64,000 bases of DNA from Brugia malayi. Taxonomy: Eukaryota; Nematoda; Chromadorea; Rhabditida; Onchocercidae. The stretch is taken from positions 1,630,001 to 1,694,000 of the forward strand of contig NW_025062477.1 in assembly GCF_000002995.4 (NCBI RefSeq). Reading direction: 5' to 3'. Of this stretch, positions 25,930 through 39,720 are shown piece after piece; positions within the stretch are counted from its first letter, which is position 1; the number at the start of each line of letters is the position of its first letter. The notes under the pieces were generated by a model. That model was not told where the DNA came from. It ran no database searches and was given only the letters and a program-made list of their open reading frames with translations. The translations under genes were made by a program, and so were the position numbers.

Positions 25930-27204
25930 ATGCTATTGCTTATATTCTTGTATTTTGGATCAACTGATTGTCGAGATTGTGTTGATAGCGTAAAGGTAAA
26001 TTTAATTTCTGTAGTCTTTCAGTTGAAATTTGAAAATTTTATTACATTTTAAATAATTCTTATATTTCAAACAAAAAAAAAAAAAGAAAAAGGATAAAAT
26101 TTTAAATTTATTTTTTTGCAAATTTAAATTTAAGGGTATTTGTGAAACAAATAATTTGTTCGGTTGGTGTTTTCATGATAAAATTTCTGGTTTATTTGAC
26201 TGTGATAAGTCAAAATATTGCTCAAATCAGGAATCACTTCGTAGAAGACTTAATTCAACCGGATGTTTCGATCGTGGCAATGATAATATTAAATGTTGCT
26301 GCAATGAAGCGGTTAAATTAATTCAAACTTTCTTTTTCGTTTTTTTTTTTTTTTTTTTTTTTGAAATTTTAAATTAAATTGTAAATTTTTCCTTGTCTGA
26401 AAAAATATAAGCAGATGGAGTAGTTTAATTAATTTAGAGTTTATGAAAGAGGAGTAGTTTAATTAATTTAGAGTTAAATGTAATCATCAAAAAATTAAAC
26501 TAGCTAGCTAGAATGATTGTTTGTTTGTTTTTTTTTTTGAGGAAAAAATTTTCACATAAAATTTTATCAAAATAATTTAATCTAATTTTCTTTTTTTTTT
26601 TTTTTTTTTGTAAGTTATGTGTGTAATTTTGAATAGATTTAAAAAAAAATAAATAAAGTAAAATAGGATAAATGCAAGAGGAAAGTTATAAAAGAGTAAA
26701 AAGTTAAAGAAGAGTTAAGGTAAATGAGTAATAATTAAGTTAAATTATTCCAATATTTTATTTTTATTTTAGGATATGTGCAATTATAATTTCTTAAATG
26801 TCAAACCAATAATGTCAATTGGCTTTCAAAGTTGTGTTTATAACTATCAGTATGATAAATTAATTGCACATTTCAAGAATTGTTTCGATCCATGGTGTTT
26901 TGCTTACTTCAAATATGTACTCTTTCTTACTTTTTATTTAATTTTAACTATTGAAATTGAAGTTGGAAAAAAAAAAATTGATCATAAATCTTTTTATAAA
27001 ATGTTAAAATTTAAATAGTTTTTCAAACAAAAAAAAAAAAAAAAAAACTTAAATTATGCATTTGTGATAAGTAAAATTAAATTATAAATTATGATAAGTA
27101 AAATTGACAAGTATTTATATAGAAATGATAATTAAAAATTATATCAATTATCAATTTCTTTTTTCTAAAATTTAACATTTTTCAAGTAGTGCTTTTTTGT
27201 TTTT

Positions 27205-27238
<34 letters not shown>

Positions 27239-28846
27239 CTTTTTTATTTGTTTATTTTACAAAAAGATTTGCAAATTTTCAAATTTATATGATAATAAAA
27301 TATATTCATTTGAAAATTTTTGAACATTTTCAAGGATATTATTGAAAGGAATTTTTATTCTTTTTATATATTATAATTATCAACTAATGTTTTTTTTTTC
27401 TTCCTGATAGATAATTTACTTTCGAATGTCATTTTTTTGTCATTGCTACTTTTTTTCACTTCCTTTCACTACTTTTCATTTCTCTAAATTTTTTTTTTTT
27501 TTTTAAATTCTTCATTGAATTTAGTTAAAAATTTTTGGGTCATCATTAATGGAAAAAAAAAAAAAAAGTTGTAGTACAATTTAAAAATTATTAAATCATA
27601 ACATCTAAACTAATTTTATTTATTATAATTTTATTTACTTTTTTTTTTTTTTTTTTTTGAAATTATTAATCTCTAGACTAATTAAATTTTAATTATCAAT
27701 TTAGAATAGCGACGGGAGTGAAGCAATTTTACGAGGTTGTCAATCACGAGCTTTGAAACGTCTCAAAATTGATCGACAAATACCAGTTGTAGATTATTTA
27801 ATTAACTAATTCAAATTACTATCATTATTTGAATTTTCATATTCGCATGAAATTTTATTTGTAGTTGTAAATCTGAAATTAATTTCAAATTTTTTTTATT
27901 TTTTTTTTACTATTCTATTGATATCATAATTTCTTATTACCATTAAAATGTTAGTATTAAAATATGTAGTAAAAATTATTCCAACAAAACCGATCCGTAC
28001 TTATTTAATATATTATTAAATTTTCGATTTTATTTTAGCTATTGATTTAAAATAAAATTTACATTTCAAATTTCAATTTTTGGTTTTTTTTTTTTTTTTT
28101 TAGCGTATAGCAAATCGTGTCTACTTTGATGATATGGATGATTTATTGGAGCAACCAAGATGTGATCAATTTGTTGATAAGACTGATATTATCAATGATA
28201 CCACAATAGCTTGTTTGGATCTTTATTCAAAAGTAATAAACTTATTAATTAATTATATGATGCAATTTTATAGCAATACTTTTGCTTCAATTTATTCCTT
28301 ATCAAAAAACTTACAGATTTGAATTTATCAATTCTATTTATCAAATTTATCAATTCATTTTAACTATGTATAAAATTAAATATAAGGGAAAAAAAATTAG
28401 ACAAATCTAAAAAAAAAAAAAACATATATATGACAAAAAGAAAAAAAAAAGAGAAATGAAATTTAGTTAATAAAAAAAAAACTTATAGTATAACAATACG
28501 AATACCTTAGTATTATTAAATGAGATGTATCATTGTAATAATAGAATTCATTCAAGTTTAAACTATTTTAAAAAAAAAAATGCCGAAATTTTTTTTTTTT
28601 TAACTTTTTTTTTTTTTTCAGCAATACAATGAGCGAAAAATTGGGAAATTATGTTGTTGTCGTGGGAATGATGCATGCAATGATAAAATTGGTGATAATA
28701 AGATAATAAGCAAAACAATTGATAATTTGAAATTTGTTGTTGAGAAAATGTCATCCAAAGCAAATTGCATTTATAATATTTGTTCATCATCAATCATATT
28801 TATTTTGCTTTTTGCTTTTTGCTTTTTTTTTTTGTCAATTTATTAA
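25930..28846 (+). CDS. secreted Cys-rich protein with two Ly6/uPAR-like modules, probably GPI-anchored
   Basis: Exons 25930-25995, 26135-26311, 26773-26916, 27705-27785, 28104-28232, 28622-28846 give 273 aa. The N-terminus MLLLIFLYFGSTDC is a signal peptide. The first module runs from CRDC to a CCCNEADMCN ending, and the second ends in CCCRGNDACND. Both match the CCxxDxCN close of three-finger Ly6/uPAR or activin-receptor ectodomain folds. The C-terminus is a short polar linker followed by a run of Ile, Phe and Leu to the stop, as in GPI-anchor signals. Function is unknown; LU proteins often bind receptors or channels at the cell surface. Uncertain points are the exon 2 acceptor (TTTAAG) and the exon 4 donor, where 27785 or 27788 both keep phase. 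The second module is long and may contain an insert. I do not recognise a specific ortholog. Confidence 0.75.
26417..26475. repeat. short direct duplication in intron 2 of the LU gene
   Basis: GGAGTAGTTTAATTAATTTA occurs twice with a period of 35 bp. Confidence 0.8.
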
Positions 28847-30714
28847 ACTTTACAAAATTGTATACCTAAATTAGGCTTTTAATTAATTGTTCAAAATGAA
28901 AGGAAAAATTTCATTGAACAATTAATTATTAAACTTTCTTTCAAAAAATAATTTAAATAGATATAACTATTGATAAGCTTTTATTAGCAGTAGGTATATA
29001 TTTCATTAATTGGAATAGTAAAAAGTTAAATTTCATATTAAAAAAAAAAAAAAACTTTTTATTTGATAAACATACATTGCTAGGTTTAAATTAAATTTTA
29101 AATAAGAAAAAAAATTTTTTTTTTTTGAAAATGTTTACTTACAAGTAAATATAATAATATGGCGAAGAATACAATTAATTCTTTTTTTTATGGTATATTT
29201 TATAAACATTTTATATTTTTATAAATTTATTGTACTTTTACATTTAGTAAAATAATATTGCAAAAATATTTTTTCTTTTTTTTTTCTCTATTTTATATAA
29301 TTATTATTAAAGCTTTGTATTCATTATTGTTTCAAATGAATAATTAATTAATGAAAGCAATTCAAAGATAAATTAGCGAAAAGAATCACATTGGAATATT
29401 TTATTTATTTTCTTTTGTTTTAAATCATTTTTTTTTTTTTTTAAACAATAATGAATTTGTGGGATTTTTTTTTTTTTTGAATTTTACTATTCGGTTTTTT
29501 ATTTTTGAAATTTTTTTTTTTTTTTTTAGGCTTTATTTTTTCAACTTAATATGAAACTGTAATAACAATAGCAATAGTAAAAATTTCAAAAGATCAATAA
29601 GTCATTTCATTTTTTGCTTTATTTAAATTTTGCTCCCATCGTTGCAAATGTTCCCGCTTGGGTAGGTAGATAATGCGGGAAAAGCGATAATTAATTAATA
29701 CTAGCTAATATTCTCGTATTTTACTGCTAGAAATTCTCTTTAAATTATTTGTAGAAATATATTTAAACACTAAATTTTTGGAGATGGAAAGAGTAAATTG
29801 AATTTATTCAAATTTTTTTTTTTTTTTTTTTTCATATCTTTGGATTCTATAATAGTATTATTGAAATGAAAGGTAAGCTATTACTGTGATAATATTATTT
29901 TTCTGATAATTAATTAGAAATTAAAAATTGAAGAATTAAATGAAAAAAAAAATTAAATGTAACAATGAGTTTTTTAATATTTAAACACTAAATTTGATAT
30001 GATAAGCGCAAGAAAGAAAGATCGATAAGTGATAAGTTAAATTAGTGATAATTGAGTTTAGCGCCTGTTGTCTTCTTGCTTTTTGAATTTAATTTATTAA
30101 ATTATCCATTCATCATAATTCTAATATCACAAAAAAGAAATTGAAAATAATTCATTAAACATTATTTATTGTTAAGAAATAATTTTTAAATAACTATTTG
30201 CCATTAATCATACCAAAAAAACAAAAAAAAAAAAATGCAAAATTCATTTAAATTACTGCTTATTGCATCTTTTTTTCGAAAATTTCAATCAATTTGTTAG
30301 TGAAAATTTCTAACAAAAAATATTTAAAAATACTAAAATTTAAATAAAAGAAGCAAAATTTTCAAAGTTTCACTTCAATTATTACAAACTGTTATTATTA
30401 GTGATAAGATAAATAACAGATAAAAATGATATAAAATTTCATATTTGATAATATACAAAAGCATATAATATGTATTATAATTGAAGTGATTTCTTCCATT
30501 TTTTTTTATTCTCTTTTAGTACGAAAAGAAAAAAAAAAAAATAATAATTTCACATTTTTTTCAGGGACACAGTAATTCTCATATAATTTTCATAACAAAA
30601 AATTTGTGAAATATATTCAATGACATTCAGCCTCTCTTTTTTTTTTTAAAAAAAAAGATCACAGCATCAATGTTATTTGCTTTTACAAGTTGTTTCTTTT
30701 CATATTTATTACGA

Positions 30715-30960
30715 TCATTATTATTATTATCATTACTATTCTTATTATTATTATCATTATTATTATTATTATCATTATTATTATTATTATTACTATTACC
30801 ATTGCTATTACTATTATTATTATTATTAATTGCTATTAATAATATTGTTAATTATCACTATTATTGTTATTATTATTATTATTACAATTTATATTTTTAT
30901 TATTACTTATTTATTTATTTATTTATTATTAAATTATTATTATTATTATTACTATTATCA
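30715..30960. repeat. degenerate (TTA)n tract
   Basis: TTA/ATT trinucleotides with occasional C substitutions; open frames through it are poly-Leu or poly-Ile artefacts. Confidence 0.9.
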
Positions 30961-31433
30961 CAATGTTATCTGTGAGAAAATGCAAATTTTCCGACGAAAT
31001 AAGAAAAAAAAAAAAATGGAATTATAGATGTAAATAGCATTGGTACATACATAACAAATATTTAATTATTCATATTATTATGCAACAATCCAAAATATTT
31101 TAGCTAAATGTTGAATAAAACTTTTTTTGCACATTTTGCTCAATTGACTGAGTTCAAATATTAGAAAATAAACAAAACTGTATTAATTAGCAAAAACAAA
31201 AAAATACCCAAAATATTGACAAATAAATTTTGTTAATGTTTGTTAATGATTCTAATTCGATTTGAATTATTGATGTTTTATCTTTTATTCGTCTAATCAC
31301 GTCATTCCGTTTGTTTACGTGTTGCTTACCGTTTCTCCGACTTCCTTCTGACTCATTCAACCGAAGTTTTTCACTCATTTAGCAGATGAAATATTCGAAA
31401 ATAAACAACATTGTTCAGTATTATTTCCTTGCA

Positions 31434-31558
31434 CTAATAATAATAACAGTAACAACAACAATAACAGCAACAACAACAATAACAGCAACAACAACAATAA
31501 CAGCAATAACAGCAACAGCAACAATAACAATAACAGCAACAACAACAACAACAACAGT
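31434..31558. repeat. (CAA/CAG/TAA)n trinucleotide tract
   Basis: The plus strand reads as interleaved AACAACAATAACAG units; the minus frame is a poly-Leu artefact. Confidence 0.9.
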
Positions 31559-32115
31559 AGTCTAAGCAATTAATCAGAGGGCACTTGAAATGTTTGAAAT
31601 AAATGTTTGTTTATTCATTTTATTTTTATAAATTCAAAGTTTCATCAAATTTCAATTCAATTTTCAAACTATTTCACCACTTCATCATATTATATTTTGT
31701 TAAAAAAATTTTCCATCTTCTTACTAAAAATGTTTGATTAATTATTGTTATACATAAATTATAAGTGTACGTATTATCGTAAAATGTTATACGTTATTTT
31801 GCGCCTTCAATACACCATTACAAATAATTTTCAATTTAAAATTTTCATATTTTGAAATTGCTAAAGTTTTTGCTCCTCCAACGATATTAGCTTATCTCAT
31901 CAATCTCTCTTTTTTATTTTTATTTTTTTAAAGTGCATAAAAAAATAACAAAAATTTCATTTGTTTAAGTAAATAACAAAGTAAAATTGCTTAACGTCAT
32001 ACAATATCGATTTAAAATTTAGTATTTCAGAAATAAGTATTGAATTTCTGAATGATAATATTCATTATTAACCTAAAAAATACTTTAAAATACTATTTTT
32101 ATTTTTTTTAATACA

Positions 32116-32181
32116 TTGGATAGTTTTAAATTAGGTTAATCTTGTTAATTGGATAGTTTTAAATTAGGTTAATCTTGTTAA
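32116..32181. repeat. 33-bp perfect tandem duplication
   Basis: Two adjacent copies begin TTGGATAGTTTTAAATTAGG. Confidence 0.9.
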
Positions 32182-33953
32182 ATGAATTGTAAATGGATTA
32201 ATTTCAATTCAATTTGAATTTCTAAACTATAGTATAGATTTCTCTCTTTTTTTTTTTAGTGAAATTTAAATATAAGTGAACATTGGCGAATGAACTTAAA
32301 AAAAGAAAAAAATCACAATTTCATCCGACTTAAATTTTTTTTTTTTTTTTTGCAGAAAATTTAAAATTTGATTTAACTAAGAAAAATTGGCGATTTTGGA
32401 ATGAGAGAAAAATCTTCATTTTTACACTTTTTTCTTTTTTATTGTTTCTAACAATTTTCATTCCTTATAATTACCAAGCCCAAATATTTTACGAAATATA
32501 ATTTCATCTTCCTAACTTTTCATTTTGTTTTTTATTTTTTCTATTTTTATTTTAAAATTGATCAATCAATCAATCAATAATTCTGTTCATGATCAATTTT
32601 TCTTTTTGTTTCTTTTTTTTCTATTTCTTTTTTTTTTTTTTTTGAAATTGATCTATTAATCAATGACTCTGCTTTTCCTAATCCAAATTATTGTACAAGG
32701 AAGGAATTATTTGTTTTTTTTTTTTTTGATTTTAAAAATTAAACTTTTTATCAATCTAATTCATTAAATCATTTAATTAAATTAATTTAATTTTGCTATA
32801 AATTTTGCAAATCAAATGATACAATTAACAAAGCAAAAAAACTATACATTTAGCTGAGAGTAAATGTTTAAATATATTCAGTACTGTTTGCTTAATTTGC
32901 TTCTCTTTTTTTAAGGCTTATCATGACATCTAGCATAAAGCTATAAAAAAAAAAGGCGAGCCAACAAAAGATAAGGTTATTTACTCATACAATATGTAAA
33001 TTACTTCAAATTATTGTACAAGGAAGAAATTATTTGTTTATTTTTATTTTTTTTTTTTTTAAAAAATACATATGTGTTGATGAGTCATCGCTTAAATCGA
33101 TTAAAAAATTAATTCTATTTTATCAATATGCAATTAGTTAGATTGTATTTCTAAAAATTATAAATGATCAATTGCATGACTCATACTGATTAAATTCTAT
33201 CCTTTTTTAAACATTCATTCTTTGTCATTTGTTAATCTCAATTCTCTGTTACAAAATTTTTCTTACATTGTTTACAATCAAACAGAAATGACATTTTCAA
33301 ATTACCATTTCTTTTAAAATGTAAATTAATAATGCGCCACTATTTTTATTTTGATGATTCAGCAATGGATGTGTTAAGAAGATAGTTCACAATTATATGT
33401 ACAAAAAAATTAATTTAAATATTAACTTAAAGTAGTATTTACTGACTGATACTAGACTAATCATTATTGCTACTAATTAATTGTTTATCAAATAGCTATG
33501 TAAATATTAATTACTTTTTCAGTAATTTTTTCAGAACAAATTCATTCCCACATTTTAATTTATACTCATTTAACTTATTTAAACTCATTTAACTCATACT
33601 AATCCTAAAATTATTCCAGATTATCAGTTACAGTATTTTCTTCAGTTTTAACTTTTAATTGTTTCATGATTTAATATATCCTTTAAGTAGTACAACTTTT
33701 GCATAACTGCAAAATTTTGCTTGCTACAGTGATAAATTAAGATGTTATAATTTAATTACAGTTAATTACAATTATCATATCACAATGATATCAGTCATTA
33801 ATCAAAATCAGTTACTATCAGTGTAAAATATTCATACAGTATCATTTATATGTTGTATTATACATAATTTCTGTCACATCCAAACTATGAATAGAGAAAT
33901 AAGTTATATGCATTGACTTCACATAAATATAGAATTCAGATGTCAATGACCTT

Positions 33954-33986
33954 CTTGTCACATCTAAAGGACAATATGTGACAAGT
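33954..33986. promoter_or_regulatory. 10-bp inverted repeat in the gene desert
   Basis: CTTGTCACAT and its exact reverse complement ATGTGACAAG are separated by 12 bp. They could form a hairpin or a paired factor-binding site. No gene is adjacent. Confidence 0.35.
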
Positions 33987-34575
33987 GTGAATAATTTTTC
34001 CATTTAAAAGGGATTATTTCGCTTGAATAAATAAGGAGGATAATAGTGTCAGTAATTGTTAATTTGATAACTAATCAAATCAAATGATAAGCAAAATGTA
34101 TAATTTAAATAAGCATTTGGGTGATAAATAATAGAGCACCATAATTTGAAACTTAAATGAAATTCTTCTTTTTTTTTTTTTATCACTTTATTCAAACAGC
34201 ACACAAATATTAATTATTTTGCTAGATCTATTCAATTGATGTTGTAATGAAATATCGATTTATTTCAAATTTCCGACTTCAATCCATCTAATCTTTTGAA
34301 AAATTATAATTAATCAATTAAGCCTGTTAAACAATTATAATTAATTAGCTAACTCTTTAAGCAAACAATTTCTTTTCAGCTTCCTTTTTTTTAGCGACGA
34401 GAATTTATTCATTTTTCCTTTTCCTATAAAAAAAAAAAAAGGATGGAAAAATAGAAAAGAAAAAAAAAAAAAAATTGGATTGCATATAAAACGTCAGATC
34501 TTCGGCAATTTATCTCGAATGCACTAAAAGCAAACAAAAAATTTTCATCCAATCGTCACCAAGCAGACTTAACCG

Positions 34576-34651
34576 TGCCATTACCGCCCATCTTCTCTCC
34601 TCCATTCTTCCTCTGCCATTACCGCCCCATCTTCTCTCTTCCATTCTTCTT
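34576..34651. repeat. 38-bp tandem duplication, C-rich
   Basis: Two near-identical copies of TGCCATTACCGCCC followed by CTTCTCTC and CCATTCTTC. The GC content stands out from the flanks. Confidence 0.85.
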
Positions 34652-36188
34652 TCATCAATAGTTTTAGCCTTTCGATCATAATAGACCCTTCTTCTTCTTC
34701 CTCTTCTCTATTTTTAGTAGTTTTAATACAATCTACGCTTGCATCAAATTTTCGAACCGCAAATCTTTTTTATTAAGCTGATTGATTAAAGCTAATGATT
34801 GCTTATACTTAAATTTATAATCGATAAAATGAAACAATCATTCTTTGAAAAGTTTTCTTTTCTTTTTTTTTTTTTTTTTTTTTAAATTTCCCTAGTGTTG
34901 TTTTATATAAATTATTCAAATTTTGAATATATGATCAACATGAGGTGAATTATTTAAACATTGTTAGCATCATAAATGATAAAATATTGAAATTTTTTAA
35001 AATAATTTCTTATAGAATTAGCATTTAAGTGTGTTTGTGTAAATTAGATTTTAAAACTTATCAAGAAAATTAGATGTAATATGAGAAATGACAAAAATTT
35101 AGTTTAAATATATTATCATCTCTCATTAATTATTCGCTATCATTCAATTTCATCCGATGATTTAAAAAAAAAAAAAAATTCTTTTTTTTTTTTTTTTCAT
35201 TAATTTATGCAATCTTTTTTATTTTTTCTTTTTTCATTGTATGATATCTTTACTGATAAATCAGACTTTTTTCCTTTTTTTTTTTTTTTTTTTGCTTTTT
35301 CGATGCTATTTATGGAACAAATTAAAAATAATATTTTCAAGCATTCATTTTTTTTTTTTTTTTTTTTTTTTTATCCAATTTATAAATATCAGAAAAATTA
35401 AATATCAGAAAAATTTATAAATGTAATGTGATCAAAGTAGAAAGCAAAAACGATTGATACTAATATTAATGATAGTGAATAGTGAATACTTATTTAATAA
35501 GTTCAATTTAAGTTTTCTAGGAAAAAGCGGAATGTAAGAAAAGTGATTAAAGATAAAATTTTTGCTAGCAAATGAATTAATCTAAATTTTAATAATTTAT
35601 CTATCATTCGGATTAAGCTTAAGTCCAACATTTTAAATGCAATTTAATATGTGAGGTAAGTTTGACTTTTTCAGAATTAATTTAACTGAAAATTTATTTC
35701 TTCTCTGTTCAATCCAGTTTTTGAATCAAAAAAAAAGAAAAAAAAAGAAAAAAAGGATGAAATTTACAAACATGTTATTTTAGTTGGAAAAAATAAATTT
35801 TCAAATTTGATCATTTCTTCATTTGTTTTAATAAAATTTAACCGAAGTTTGAAAAGAAAAAATTTGGAATGTATAAGGATTAAAATATTGAAGTTTGCGC
35901 TGGAAAATTAATTAATTTAAACCATCTGTAATTATGACGTATAAATTTTATTTCCTTCATTGATTATATTTTCAGTAATGAGTCATGCAATTTATTTTAT
36001 TCTTTCGCATCAAATTTAATTAAATTCTAGTTTCAGTCATTGAGGTTAAGTCGACTCTTTTTAATGTTTAATATTATTTATAATTAAGACTTAATGAAAT
36101 AGTATCTTTTGTCTTAAATGGGACAAATGCGCAAATTAAGATTATAAATCAACAAATGGTTCAAATAATAATATTAACATCATACTGC

Positions 36189-36222
36189 AATAAATAAATA
36201 AATAAATGAATAAATAAATAAA
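36189..36222. repeat. (AATA)n microsatellite
   Basis: About eight tetranucleotide copies with one G substitution. Confidence 0.85.
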
Positions 36223-39092
36223 CATATTGATAATATAATTATAATTAGGATTACTGATAATGATGGCAGTACCATTTACTTTAGTTATCAGTACATACTT
36301 TAGTTATCAATACATTAGTTATCAGTTAGCTATCATTAACGTTTCTGAAAAACCTCCTCGAAACGTTTAATGTTTGCTGCTAATGATGCTGAAATTGAAT
36401 AATTTAATAAAATTAATTACCACAAAAATAAATGGTTGTTTACTATTCGTTAATAATAATATTAATAACAACTAAAATAGTAATAAATAGCTAGAAATGA
36501 AAATTATATATTGCTATATAAACTATTTTTAATTTTTTATTTCATTTTTAAAATTCTCTCTCCAAAAATTTGGGTGGAAAAATTTTTGAACTTCTTCGAG
36601 AATTTTATGAATCAGTTTATCTATTTGACTAAATGATTCATTCATTTTGCTACCACAAAGTATTGTTACACAATAAACAATATGTGACATTCGAATTTTT
36701 TTTTTTTTATTTCAATTTTTTTTCCCCTCGTTGTTTTTTTTGTTTTTTGTTTATTAAAAATTTTTTTGAATGTAATATAATAAGTATTGGGTTAGAAAAT
36801 AAAATTAAAACCAGTTTTCATCATGATTTTTCTATTTTATATTTAGAGAAATTCTATTCCAATCAATTTTTCTGTTCATAATTGTTACATTCCATTTTTT
36901 TATTCCCTAATTTATTTATTTGTTTATACATTCCCTCATTTGTTTGTTTATTTGATGAATCAGATTGTCTCCTTTCTGTTGACCGATATATGTAAATTTT
37001 TCACTCATTTTCATTAATACAATCTTTCGACAACTAATAAATTCCTTTTTGATGAGTACTTTTAGTTCGAGAAGTGCTGATCAATGACCATTATTAGTGC
37101 AAGAAATAAATTTGATTGTTTATCGAATCTCGTTCTTGCCTCTCTTCTCAATTTAATTAGTTATTAAGCACTCTCTTTGTTGATTTGCAAAATTTTAAGC
37201 TATTTGTGTGAATGATGCGACGAAGTAAAGATGACATTTAAATTTACCCAAACTTTTCCAAGAAATGTTAAAATCCATTTGTGACTAATCACATGTGACA
37301 ATTCCTCACATGTCAAACTTACTTATGATCAATTATCAGAAATCACTTAGAGATTGATTGTTTACATTGGAATAATTAATTCGCCATATTTTAATTACCT
37401 ATTAAATGACATCAAGAAAAGAACTCTATCAGATATAATCTGAAATAATGAATTAGAAAAATTAGAAAAATGTGATTGAATTTTTTTTTTTTTTTTTTTG
37501 TAAAAAATGAGAACATATTTAGCTTCTGCTTTAAACATAGCTTTAAACGCGATTCATTCATTTCATATTGATATTCTTAAAAAAAAATAAATTTCACATC
37601 TTAAGTCAAATAATTAATATTTTTTTTTTTTTTTCAACAACTTTGAAACAAAAAAAAAAAAAAGAAAATGTATGCATGTCTGTATTAAATGAAATATACG
37701 AATGATTTAGCATCTAATCAACAGTTTACTGCAAAAATATATATATATAATTTGCGTTTTAGACTTTCTGATAATAACTATTCTGTTCAATACAATATAT
37801 TGAAAAATAATTTTTTTTTTTTTAATGTTGGAATTTACTTCGCCTCTAAAAACAATTGAAGCAGCGATCAATAATAGTAATAATTAATGATAATAATAAT
37901 AATAATAACAAAATGAGTAAATAAGTAAATAAATAAACAAATAATATTAAAATAAATAAATAATAAAACAAAAATTGTAGCATTTTTCAATTAAATAATA
38001 GTAATAAAAATTGTTTAAAGCTTAAGAAAATATATTTTCAATGCTACTATGGACACTTTTTAATGCAATGAGATGATAAATTGAATTTTGATGGAAGGAT
38101 TTGTTCACATCGAATTAAAACGTTGTGCGTTTTCTTTTTTTTTAATTCTCTTTTTCCCCAATTTTCTTAGCTTTTCCATTTCGGTGTGTTAAGTCTACAA
38201 GTAATATCTTAAATTTCGATTTTTTTTTTTTTTTTTTTCTTCTTTTCTTTTCCTTTTCATTGTCATTCATCAGCAGATTCGCTTGTTTCAAAAATAATTT
38301 TTCATTTAAATGCCTCTCTCTCTTCTTTTTTTTTTCTATTTTTTATTGTTAAAGGATGTGGAAAAGCAATCCTAGGACATTTTGAATTTCAATTATTAGC
38401 GATATTTTTCAGCCAGACTTATTGATCAAACTGTTGTGACACAAATTATGACACATAAAGGATAGGTTTACTATTAGTAGCTTTCTGATCTTGTGGCGCA
38501 TATAGGCGCGGTGGTATTGAATGAAATAATAATAATAATAAGACATATTAAAATGACCAACTTTTTTTTTTTCTTCTTTTTTTTCTTTTTTCTGGAATAA
38601 TATAGGAGAAAAAGTATGGTAAAATTTACATAAATTTCAAAATTTTAAAAAAGAAAAGAAGAAAAAGTGCTGAGCTTAAATAGTTCGTTTTAAAGATTAA
38701 TTTGGATTCATTCATTGAAACGGAAAATGTGTCTTCAAGCATTTTTTCAGGAAAATTTATTTTTCCTATATTATTGTTGAGGGTAAATTCAAGTGCTTTT
38801 TATTAGTTCAGAAATGATGGCAAAGCGTATTTGAAAATACCAATTGAAACGATTTTTCATTTTTTGTTTTTTTTTTCTTTTTTGTTTTTCGAGAAGAGAA
38901 ATTTGTAAGTTTTAACTCTTTATTTATTGCAATTAGTCTTATTTAAAAGTTGTCAGTGAATTGTCCTTCTAAATAATAAAAAAAGTGACTTTTTTTTTTT
39001 TTTTTTTGGTTCAAAATTCCTATTGTATCGAAAAAGTAAGTGTATTAGACGAAAACTACTATAAATTGATAACCTATGTTAATGGGAAAATT

Positions 39093-39720
39093 ATATCATA
39101 TCTCATTCATAATGATAATATTTATCATATCTCATCCATAATGATGATACTTATCATACCTCATCCATAATGATAATAGTTATCATTTATCTCATCCATA
39201 ATGATGATACTTATCATATCTCATCCATAATGATATTACTTATCATACCTCATCCATAATGATAATAGTTATCATTTATCTCATCCATAATGATGATACT
39301 TATCATATCTCATCCATAATGATAATAGTTATCATTTATCTCATCCATAATGATGATACTTATCATATCTCATCCATAATGATAATAGTTATCATTTATC
39401 TCATCCATAATGATAATAGTTATCATTTATCTCATCCATAATGATAAGTATCATCATTCATCCATAAATGATAACTATTATCATTTATCTCATCCATAAT
39501 GATGATACTTATCATATCTCATCCATAATGATATTACTTATCATACCTCATCCATAATGATAATAGTTATCATTTATCTCATCCATAATGATAATAGTTA
39601 TCATTTATCTCATCCATAATGATGATACTTATCATATCTCATCCATAATGATATTACTTATCATACCTCATCCATAATGATAATAGTTATCATTTATCTC
39701 ATCCATAATGATAATACTTA
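39093..39720. repeat. minisatellite of alternating 29- and 31-bp palindromic units
   Basis: The units share CATCCATAATGAT and alternate between a GATGATACTTATCAT form and a GATAATAGTTATCATT form. Each core is itself an inverted repeat (AATGATAA, TAG, TTATCATT). A segment at about 39440-39482 is inverted relative to the rest. Confidence 0.93.

Noticed and set aside
30670..31027. Overlapping hydrophobic ORFs near 30.7-31.0 kb
   Set aside because: They are translations of a TTA tract with no splice or start context.
31375..31569. Poly-Leu ORF
   Set aside because: It is an artefact of a trinucleotide microsatellite.
39093..39720. CRISPR-like array
   Set aside because: Units are contiguous and palindromic without unique spacers, in eukaryotic DNA.
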